Assembly (NCBI GenBank): GCA_035714085.1
Contig: DASTMP010000296.1
Coordinates: forward strand, 1-64,000
Source of the DNA: JAJVID01 sp035714085
Lineage (GTDB): Bacteria > Acidobacteriota > Blastocatellia > RBC074
Reading direction: 5' to 3'
DNA length: 64,000 nucleotides
Within the stretch, counting starts at the first letter, position 1; each line of letters begins with the position of its first letter. Below are positions 43,707-50,914 of the stretch, piece by piece. The position numbers were made by a program, and so were the translations under genes. The notes beneath the pieces were generated by a model. It did not search any database. It worked only from the letters and a program-made list of their open reading frames with translations, and was not told where the DNA came from.

Positions 43707-43742
43707 GAGGCGTCACACGGCGACCGAGCCGCGCGACGCCTC
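43707..43742 (-). terminator. Hairpin downstream of alkaline phosphatase
   Basis: The GAGGCGTC/GACGCCTC stem with inner GGC/GCC pairs lies 11 nt after the phosphatase stop (minus strand). The T-tract is weak or absent. Confidence 0.5.
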
Positions 43743-43752
43743 GGCTCTCGTT

Positions 43753-45804
43753 TCAATATGCGCCGGCTGCGGCGCGGATCAGCTTAAAGAAGATGTCGGT
43801 GTTCTCCTGCACGCCGTAGAATAGCTGAAAGGCCTTGCCGCCTGAGCTGTAAGCGGAGATCGGGATGTCGGTGGCGGTATGGACCGCCTGATCCCTGCCT
43901 ACAGCCTGGCCGCGCAGGTAATATCCGGCGTTCCTGTCGGAGGCGCGATCAACCGGCGTTGACGAGTAGCCTTTGCCTGTCAACTCGGCGCTTATGTCCG
44001 CGGGCAACAAGCTGTCTCGGACGGGAATCGGCTTCGACAACCAGGTCTCGTAACGGTCGCCGCTCGAGCCGTAACCAATCAGCAACTTCCCGTTGATATC
44101 GAAGGTCTCAGGATAGCCGTCGTCGAGGATTTTGTATTTCGGGAAACCGGCGAGGTCATAGGTCCCGACCAGTTTTTGGCGCTCCGGTTGCGTGGAAGGA
44201 TCCAGTGTCGCGCTGTCTGACGAAAGATTTTGCAGGTTCTCCACCGTGCCCGTGAGGGCGCCGATCAGGCTGAATCCCGAGCATTCGTGATCCGCCAGAA
44301 CGATGATCAGGGTATCGCCAGCCCTGTCGGCGAAGCGTCGCGCGACTTCGACGGCGCGATCGAGTTCGAGGGCGTCGCCGATGGAGCGTTCGGCGTCCAT
44401 CAAGTGCGCCTGTTTGTCAATGTGCGCGCCTTCGACCATCAGCACGAATCCATCGCGGTCCCTGGAAAGGACGCGCAGCGCGGCGTCCGTCATCTCATCG
44501 AGCATCGGCTGATCCGGCGCGTGGTAATCGTCGACGACGAACGAGGTCGAGCCGGGCAGCGGAACGCCGCGGCGTTTGGCGATTTTGTCGAGCGCCACAT
44601 TCATATTTCCGTAGCCGAACAGGCCGAGCAGTTTTTTAGGCGTCCCGACGCCGTTCAACGCAGTCGCTGAATCGACATAAGCGAACCCGGCGCTTCTGAA
44701 ATCGTCGATCAGATCGCGATTCGGATCGGACGCGCCCGCGACAGGCAGATTCCATGCGCTGACCAGATCGGCGGGCAGCGCCGTGTAATCGGTGGCCGCG
44801 GCGCGGCTCGAACCGAACTCTCCCGCCGGCAGGAACCAGCGGCGGCCGCCGCCCATCAGCACTTTCAGGCCCGTGCCGAACCGGCGAGTATCGCTGAAAT
44901 CGCTTTCGTCCAGATATTGATCGCAGACCCCAGTGCCGTTGTTGCGGTTGGCGGTATGGACCGCATTGGCCGCGGGCGTGGCGTCTTCGATGTCGGCGGT
45001 CGTGACAATCCCTAGCGATTTCCCCTGTGTGCGGTGCAAAAATTCGGACAGGTATTCAACTCGCGGTCCGAAGAACGGATTGGTCACGTGCGACGGGAAG
45101 ACGCCTTCCTGGTTGTTGTTTTGATGGTTGCCCGTGACGTATCCGCTCATTCCCGGCGCCGAATCGGTGATGATGCTGTTGAGCGAGTGTGTGGTGACGA
45201 GCCCGGTGCCCGGGAACTTATCCATCGCCAGGTAATCGTTCGACGAGCCGTTGGTCACTCCGTATCTGACGATGCGGGCCGCGGTGCGATGCGCGACGCC
45301 CATCCCGTCGCCGATCATGATGATTATGTTCTTGATCGGACGGCTGTCGTCGCGCCGAAAGCCATGTCCGAACTGATGGCCGAACGGAGGACCGATCAAG
45401 TTTTTGATCTCTACAACCAGAAATTTAGAGGTCACTGTCACAGTCCCGGTCGAGTCGGTGAAGGTCGCGGTGACTGTATGGATCCCGGGAAAGTAATTCG
45501 AGTATCCGCGCAGGTTGAACCCGCCGTAACCGGCCGCCGTGACGCCGTCGGTGGTCGATGAATTCTGCGCTCCTGACGTGAAATGCAGCCGAACGCCGTC
45601 AACCGCAATGGTGGCGGAATAAGGACCGGAGCCTTTGCCTTCGACTCGCAGATCGAATTTCTGCCCGGCGACAAATCGCGCCCCGTTAGGCGGCGTAATC
45701 GTAACTTCCGTTGGCAGCGCATAGACCGCGCCGGCTGCCCCCAATGCAATGATAAAAAGCAATGTCTGTAATGCTTTTATTGATTGCTGAATCGGATGAC
45801 ACAT
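43753..45804 (-). CDS. Secreted alkaline phosphatase with N-terminal Ig-like domain
   Basis: The product has 683 residues; AGGAG lies 6 nt upstream of ATG 45804. The signal peptide is followed by an Ig-like/PKD-type domain (about 33-132, ITPPNGARFVAGQKFDLRVEG). The alkaline phosphatase fold has KNIIIMIGDGMGVAHRTAA (metal Asp), catalytic Ser at about 215 in IITDSAPGMSGY, VMVEGAHIDKQAH and LADHECSGFSL. It hydrolyses phosphomonoesters in the periplasm or outside the cell. Two long insertions relative to E. coli PhoA make this a large family member. Confidence 0.93.
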   Translation of the reverse strand: MCHPIQQSIKALQTLLFIIALGAAGAVYALPTEVTITPPNGARFVAGQKFDLRVEGKGSGPYSATIAVDGVRLHFTSGAQNSSTTDGVTAAGYGGFNLRGYSNYFPGIHTVTATFTDSTGTVTVTSKFLVVEIKNLIGPPFGHQFGHGFRRDDSRPIKNIIIMIGDGMGVAHRTAARIVRYGVTNGSSNDYLAMDKFPGTGLVTTHSLNSIITDSAPGMSGYVTGNHQNNNQEGVFPSHVTNPFFGPRVEYLSEFLHRTQGKSLGIVTTADIEDATPAANAVHTANRNNGTGVCDQYLDESDFSDTRRFGTGLKVLMGGGRRWFLPAGEFGSSRAAATDYTALPADLVSAWNLPVAGASDPNRDLIDDFRSAGFAYVDSATALNGVGTPKKLLGLFGYGNMNVALDKIAKRRGVPLPGSTSFVVDDYHAPDQPMLDEMTDAALRVLSRDRDGFVLMVEGAHIDKQAHLMDAERSIGDALELDRAVEVARRFADRAGDTLIIVLADHECSGFSLIGALTGTVENLQNLSSDSATLDPSTQPERQKLVGTYDLAGFPKYKILDDGYPETFDINGKLLIGYGSSGDRYETWLSKPIPVRDSLLPADISAELTGKGYSSTPVDRASDRNAGYYLRGQAVGRDQAVHTATDIPISAYSSGGKAFQLFYGVQENTDIFFKLIRAAAGAY

Positions 45805-45842
45805 CATTTTCTCCTTTGGTGGTTAGAAGAGGCTTTCAGGCT

Positions 45843-46403
45843 TCATTGCCCGCTTTGTTGCGGATGACGAAGGGGATCGGAGTTATGAGGCTGCTCTGGG
45901 GCGTCAAGTATCAATCTGACGGATGAGACCGTCCCGTCATCTTCGGCTTTGGGGCCGACTTCGAGAATTCCCGTGACTTCGATCGAGCGCGCGATGAACG
46001 GAATCTTTTTCTCCTTCGCCGAGCGGACGATTACGCGCACGCTTCCAACCGGCAGGTCCGCGGTTCCGCCGCCTGACTCATCAGCGAAAACGGGCCTCGG
46101 ACAGAGATAGAAAACTCCATTCGGAGGCTGCTCCAATTGCGCCATAAACCCGATGAGCCGAGCGCGGCGGCCGTTCAGGCTGAGAAGTTTCGCCGAAGGT
46201 TTTATCTTGCCTGCGCCCGCTTCAAAAAATTCGCGGAATTCGATATATGTGGCCTCGTCTTCCGGCCTGCCGATGTGTTGAGCTTCATTGCCGGCGGAGC
46301 CGCCTTGAGATTGCGCGCCGAGGCTGCAAAAAGAGGGCGTTAATATCAAGAGAAGTGGCGCCACTACTGTAATCAACCAAGTCATTCGAATCTCGCGAAA
46401 CAT
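45843..46403 (-). CDS. Secreted protein of unknown function
   Basis: The product has 186 residues, with a signal peptide (about 7-30, LLLILTPSFCSLGAQ). The mature part reads LLSLNGRRARLIGFMAQLEQPPNGVFYLCPRPVFADESGGGTADLP, VRVIVRSAKEKKIPFIARSIEVTGILEVG. This NGxxxRxxGFM layout resembles DUF3299-type periplasmic proteins (weak). GGAG 7 nt before the ATG is supplied by the last unit of a 14-bp tandem repeat. It lies upstream of the alkaline phosphatase (38 nt), probably in one operon. Confidence 0.75.
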   Translation of the reverse strand: MFREIRMTWLITVVAPLLLILTPSFCSLGAQSQGGSAGNEAQHIGRPEDEATYIEFREFFEAGAGKIKPSAKLLSLNGRRARLIGFMAQLEQPPNGVFYLCPRPVFADESGGGTADLPVGSVRVIVRSAKEKKIPFIARSIEVTGILEVGPKAEDDGTVSSVRLILDAPEQPHNSDPLRHPQQSGQ

Positions 46404-46490
46404 CTACGGTCTCCATCTACGGTCCCCATCTACGGTCCCCATCTACGGTCCCCATCTACAGTCCCCATCTACGGTCCCCATCTACAGTCC
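46401..46490. repeat. 14-bp tandem repeat, 6.4 copies
   Basis: CATCTACGGTCCCC is repeated with single-base variants (ACAG for ACGG, TCTC for TCCC). On the minus strand the copy nearest the gene reads ATGGAGACCGTAG rather than ATGGGGACCGTAG, and this change creates the GGAG ribosome binding site of the 45843-46403 gene. The remaining 46491-46742 holds nothing that I can identify. Confidence 0.95.
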
Positions 46491-46742
46491 ATGGACCGCG
46501 ATAAAATTCAGATCAGAGTCAACGAGGATTGCTAAGTAGAATTGTTAAGAGTGTACAGTCGTGGGCTTAAGCGAGAATCAACCGAATGTAAAGACTGAGT
46601 TAAGTCTGACGGCTACTGTGTTTTGGTTGTTGTTGGCGCCGAAATCCGCGTTAATACGCGCGGCGCCGCCGATCAAACGTGGCGACCCAAATGACAAATG
46701 GAAAATGAAAACGATTACAACTAAAAATTTTCGTCAACGATC

Positions 46743-47282
46743 TTAGTTCCCATCCGCGCGCTTGAGCCTCATCTCGAAAAACTTGTTCCAACTTGTCCCG
46801 TCGCGCGAAATTTCGCCGATCTCGAGCCACCGTCCGGCCTCGTCCAATTTGATCGTGAAGCGAATCTGTCCAGCGCGCTGATCACGGAACCCCCAAACCA
46901 GACTCTTTTCTCCAACCGTGATGTCGGCGTCCATCGCCCCTCCCACGCGCCATGCCATCATCCTAAACCGCCGCGCTTCGCCGTCGTACCAGACTACGCC
47001 GAAAGCATTATGAACCACTGTCTCTTCGTCCTTGCTCGGCGGTTTGGCTTTGCCCAATCCTTCGAGCGTCAGAACAGAACCTTCGGCTTTGCCCTGAACC
47101 GATTCTTTGACCTTGACCGCGCGTCGTTGTCCGGGCCCGAAATCCATCCAGCCTTCGCCCTCCCAGGCGCCGAGCAGAAAATCGAGTTTGCGCATCTCGG
47201 CGGAATTCCCGGCGCTTTGTGTTTGAGCGAACGCTAGCGCCGGCGCCGCCAGTAGAGCCAAAACCGCAACCATTTTTTTCAT
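46743..47282 (-). CDS. Secreted DUF1579/lipocalin-like protein
   Basis: The product has 179 residues. ATG 47282 has GGAG 6 nt upstream. The signal peptide ends APALAFAQTQ. The mature part has the DUF1579/THAP4-like pattern LDFLLGAWEGEGWMDFGPGQRR, VLTLEGLGK, NAFGVVWYDGEARRFRMMAWRVGG and a terminal WNKFFEMRLKR. It is a likely ligand-binding beta-barrel; the ligand is unknown. Confidence 0.8.
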   Translation of the reverse strand: MKKMVAVLALLAAPALAFAQTQSAGNSAEMRKLDFLLGAWEGEGWMDFGPGQRRAVKVKESVQGKAEGSVLTLEGLGKAKPPSKDEETVVHNAFGVVWYDGEARRFRMMAWRVGGAMDADITVGEKSLVWGFRDQRAGQIRFTIKLDEAGRWLEIGEISRDGTSWNKFFEMRLKRADGN

Positions 47283-47297
47283 CACATTCTCCTTTAT

Positions 47298-47489
47298 TCA
47301 CTCGCCCGAGATCATCAACCGCCTGGCCAACGGGGCAATGATCATGCAGGCGGTTCCGGCGAAGATCGCATACTTCCAAGACATTAGGCTGAAAGCCATT
47401 GCGATGTAGAACAGTATTCCGACTATCCGAATGGCGTGAGCGACCGCATTGGCCGTTCTGATTTTTGCGTTTGCTTCGTGAGTTTCCAT
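47298..47489 (-). CDS. Small membrane protein
   Basis: The product has 63 residues with a strong GGAGG 8 nt upstream. Two short hydrophobic segments (AIRIVGILFYIAMAFSLMSW and YAIFAGTACMIIAPLARRL) follow a hydrophilic N-terminus. It is 15 nt upstream of the DUF1579-like gene, so co-transcribed. No function is recognised. Confidence 0.75.
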   Translation of the reverse strand: METHEANAKIRTANAVAHAIRIVGILFYIAMAFSLMSWKYAIFAGTACMIIAPLARRLMISGE

Positions 47490-47693
47490 TTTGCGTTCCT
47501 CCGAGTTTAGAGATCTCGAGTTCGATCGACCTGACCGACTGAAGGCGGAACTCCGAACATTGGCAATTTACGCCGGCGCCCTGTGGAATCGCCGGACGAT
47601 CCTCCGAACGGTCGTTTTTCGCTACTGAATTGTCACTGCGCGCCACGGGGGCGATTGGCAAGAGGCGGCCCTTTCTGTAAAAATCCGGCGGCG

Positions 47694-48767
47694 ATGAGAG
47701 AGGAATGGAAAAACTTCTGGCGGCAATGGGCGAAGCATTTGTGGCATCTGCCGTTCGGGCCTCTCATCGCATTCGTCTTTCTTTTCATTGCGATTCCGCA
47801 ATGGCATCGAAGCGGAATGCTGTTGACAGGTTTGATGATATCCGCTGTTTACGGCTTTGCCATACCGGTTATGGTCGCGCTTTGTTTCGCCGCGGCCTAC
47901 GCCGCCAGATTGCAAATCGCGCTTAAAACCGGGCGCTCCTTCAAAATCTCGCTGCCCATCAACATTCTGACCAACGTCGTCGGCCTGGCGATGGGCCTAC
48001 AGTTAGGTATGATGATTACTCATGCGACTTTCGGCGCGACGACGACCGTCGGACTTTATCTGACTTCGATGATCTTCGGCGGCGGCGTCATTGTCGCCTT
48101 CTCTTTCTACTTCGCTTACAAACAGGCGAAGGAAGAGGCGCTGGCGTTACGAGCTGAAGCCGCCGAGGCGCGTTACCATATACTGGAAAACCGGATGCGC
48201 CCGCACTTCCTCTTCAATGCTCTGAATAGCCTGGCCGAATTGATCGAATCGGGACAGCAGAACGCCGCCGAGACCACCTACAAACTCTCGGACCTTTATC
48301 GCCAGATACTAGCCAATTCCGGTTTGAAGACGGCGCCGCTCGACTCTGAGATCGAGATCGTCCGCTTGTACCTCGAACTGGAACAGCTTCGCTTCGGCTC
48401 GCGGCTCAGTTTCAGCATCGAACGGCTGGAAAACAGCCACCAGATATTTCTGCCGAGCCTGACGCTGCAAACACTGGTTGAAAACGCTATCAAACACGGC
48501 ATCGCGCCATCGATCCAAGGCGGACACATCAAGGTAGAGGTCATGGCCGTGGAAATCGCTCAACGCCCCGACAAACTTTACGCGCTTCGCGTAATCAACA
48601 CCGGAACGCGCTATCGTCCGCTTGTCTCGAACAATGGGACGGGGCTGGCCAACACGCGGGCGCGACTGGAACTGCTCTACGGCAATCGCCACGACTTCAA
48701 GATCGAAAGCGACCGTCAAGGTCACACGGTCGCAAGCTTCAATTTCACCGGAGAGAAGATTGACTGA
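47694..48767 (+). CDS. LytS/YehU-type sensor histidine kinase
   Basis: The product has 357 residues from ATG 47694. Four to five membrane helices (22-140) are followed by a coiled segment. The His_kinase (PF06580) domain reads ENRMRPHFLFNALNSLAELIES, with phosphoacceptor H171, and the ATPase has TLVENAIKHGIAP (N-box) and NNGTGLANTRARLELLYG (G-box). The sensory part has no separate periplasmic domain. It overlaps the response regulator gene by 8 nt. Confidence 0.95.
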   Translation: MREEWKNFWRQWAKHLWHLPFGPLIAFVFLFIAIPQWHRSGMLLTGLMISAVYGFAIPVMVALCFAAAYAARLQIALKTGRSFKISLPINILTNVVGLAMGLQLGMMITHATFGATTTVGLYLTSMIFGGGVIVAFSFYFAYKQAKEEALALRAEAAEARYHILENRMRPHFLFNALNSLAELIESGQQNAAETTYKLSDLYRQILANSGLKTAPLDSEIEIVRLYLELEQLRFGSRLSFSIERLENSHQIFLPSLTLQTLVENAIKHGIAPSIQGGHIKVEVMAVEIAQRPDKLYALRVINTGTRYRPLVSNNGTGLANTRARLELLYGNRHDFKIESDRQGHTVASFNFTGEKID

Positions 48768-49554
48768 GCCGAAACGCATACTGATCGTTGACGATGAAGC
48801 GTTGGCGCGGCAGCGCGTGGCGCGCTATGCGCGTCTATCAAAACAGGAGGACGGGCCGGAGGTTTTGATCGAAGAAGCCGAGAGCGGAGTCGACGCGGTG
48901 GAGAAGATTCAAAGCTTCCGCCCAGACGTCATTTTCCTGGATGTCGAGATGCCCGGGCTCGACGGGTTCGAGGTCTTGCAGCAATTCGGCGAGCGCCCTT
49001 TTCACGTCATCTTCCAGACGGCTTACGATCAATTCGCCATCCGGGCGTTTGAAGAGAGCGCCTGCGATTACTTGCTGAAACCGTTCACGGCGGAGCGGCT
49101 GCGCAAAGCTCTTGCGCGCGCGCTCGACCGCTCGGCGGATGAAGAGAGGCTGCGCGCGCTCGAAGCCAGACTGGCCGCGCGTGACGGGGGCATAAGGCGA
49201 CTGCGGCGATTGACCGTCAAACAGGGCGTGAGACTGCGAGTGGTTGAAACGAAAGATGTCTTCTGTTTCATCAGCCGCGACCATTACACGCTAGTCTACT
49301 TCGGCGATGAGCAAAGTTATCACGAAGCCATCTGCGATCTTTCGATAGCCAGGCTCACCGAAAGGCTCGCCCCGGCGGAGTTCCAGCGATTGCATCGCAA
49401 CAATATCGCGCGTATATCGGCAATTGTCGCGCTGTCTCGATCCGGACAGGGCGAACTCATGGCGGAGTTGTCGAACGGGATGAAGCTGCCGGTGTCACGC
49501 AGCCATCGAAAAATTCTTCGGGAGGCGCTCAAGAACATCGCGGACGGCGAATGA
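48760..49554 (+). CDS. LytTR-family response regulator
   Basis: The product is 264 residues from TTG 48760 (GGAG 6 nt upstream). The receiver has D11/D12, phosphoacceptor D61 (IFLDVEMPGLDG) and K107 (YLLKPF). A helical linker is followed by the LytTR DNA-binding domain (about 158-260): LTVKQGVRLRVVETKDVFCFISRDHYTLVYFGDE, FQRLHRNNIARISAI and VSRSHRKILREAL. With the overlapping kinase it forms a two-component system. Confidence 0.95.
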   Translation: MTEPKRILIVDDEALARQRVARYARLSKQEDGPEVLIEEAESGVDAVEKIQSFRPDVIFLDVEMPGLDGFEVLQQFGERPFHVIFQTAYDQFAIRAFEESACDYLLKPFTAERLRKALARALDRSADEERLRALEARLAARDGGIRRLRRLTVKQGVRLRVVETKDVFCFISRDHYTLVYFGDEQSYHEAICDLSIARLTERLAPAEFQRLHRNNIARISAIVALSRSGQGELMAELSNGMKLPVSRSHRKILREALKNIADGE

Positions 49555-49757
49555 GCCTCACCCATATTGTATTGACGTCCGCCGCCAGGTCCTTTTTGCC
49601 GACAGCAGGCTGGCCGCCGATGGTCGCTCGCCCGCTGATTGAAGCCGTGCGCGGTTTGATATCAGGCGCTCGCGTTTGTGAAAGGTCGACCGCGCGCAGG
49701 CTGAGGAAGAATGTTGAAATAACGCTGGACTGCGGAGACGTCGGGAGACTCCATCAG

Positions 49758-50792
49758 CTACGGCTTCTTGTACTTTTGGATCAATTCCTTCAATCCGTCG
49801 GTCTTATTTTCGTGGCGGAAGGCGTAGTATTCCTTCAGTTGATCCATAACTTGACCGTTCACCGCCTGATATTGGGCGTTGCCTTCGGTGACGGCGGCGG
49901 CGCGCGCCAGCCATTCGATCAGCTCATCCATCTTCTGCAAACCTTCGTTGAGCACCGCTTGTTTCTTCTCCGCCTGGTAGCGCTCGGCCAGTTTGGTGTA
50001 TTCATCGCTGAGGACGCCGCTCAGCATCAGCAGAGTGTTCGGGTCATAAGGATCGAGGCCGGCGGCCTTCTCAAGTTTATCCTTCGCTCCGACCTTGTCG
50101 TTGTTGGCGAAGAGGATCATGCCCTGAGCCTGGTAGAGGCGCGGCAGCCACGTATTGCGGAAATTGTTCCAGTACGTGGCGTCCATCTTCTCAGGCTTCT
50201 TGTCACCCTCCAACAACTCGACGGCCTTCGCGCCGGCCTCCGAAGCCTTTTGCAGCATGGCGGCGGCTGGCGCCTGGCTGGATTGAACCTGTTTATTAGC
50301 CTGATTCGCGCCAGCCGAAGCCAACATAGTCAGGACAACGACGTCATCGGGCTTCCTTTCGACATACTTCGAGCCTTCCTTGAACGCCTCGTCGAACTTG
50401 TTTAAAGCGATCAGCGATTCGATCAAGCTGGGTTTGACAAGATCGGCCTCTTCCGTCTGGTTGAAAGTCTTGATGAAATTTTCGATGAAGCCGATGCGCT
50501 GATTGTTATCGCTCACTTTGGCGATCTCGTCAGAGACGTAGCCGGCGACGCGCGGGCGCATCTGGCTCTTGCCGTTCTTCTTCAGATAATCGGCGGCGGC
50601 CTTCAACTTCTCGGCCACGCCACTGGCGGAATTGATCTTCTCAATCGCCTTCTGCTCGCCCTCGGAAATTTTAGGCGCGTCGTCGTTCGCCTTTTGTTTA
50701 TCCTGAACCGCCGCGAACGACGCGGAACAAGCCAGAGAAGCGCAAACGATTATCGCCAACGCTCTTAGTCTTGGAGCCAAACCTGATTTCAT
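49758..50792 (-). CDS. Secreted TPR-like helical repeat protein
   Basis: The product is 344 residues from MKSGLAPRL at 50792 (GAGG upstream). The signal peptide ends SASFAAVQ. The mature protein is helical, with TPR-like units (FDEAFKEGSKYVERKPDDVVVLTML; GAKDKLEKAAGLDPYDPNTLLMLSGVL; Lys/Gln-rich helices). It lies downstream of the VWA/Bat genes on the same strand. BatB/C/E-type TPR proteins often accompany Bat clusters, so a link is plausible. Confidence 0.8.
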   Translation of the reverse strand: MKSGLAPRLRALAIIVCASLACSASFAAVQDKQKANDDAPKISEGEQKAIEKINSASGVAEKLKAAADYLKKNGKSQMRPRVAGYVSDEIAKVSDNNQRIGFIENFIKTFNQTEEADLVKPSLIESLIALNKFDEAFKEGSKYVERKPDDVVVLTMLASAGANQANKQVQSSQAPAAAMLQKASEAGAKAVELLEGDKKPEKMDATYWNNFRNTWLPRLYQAQGMILFANNDKVGAKDKLEKAAGLDPYDPNTLLMLSGVLSDEYTKLAERYQAEKKQAVLNEGLQKMDELIEWLARAAAVTEGNAQYQAVNGQVMDQLKEYYAFRHENKTDGLKELIQKYKKP

Positions 50793-50914
50793 TTTTACCT
50801 CGTTTTGGATTTGGATTTTAATGACGATGATGTGAACGACTCGCCACATCACTGCGGCGCATTATAAAAGAGGAAGCAAAAAAGGCAAAAAGGGTGAAAA
50901 TAAGCATGCCGATG

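Noticed and set aside
46401..46490. CRISPR array
   Set aside because: Units of 14 bp are directly adjacent with no spacers, and there are no cas genes.
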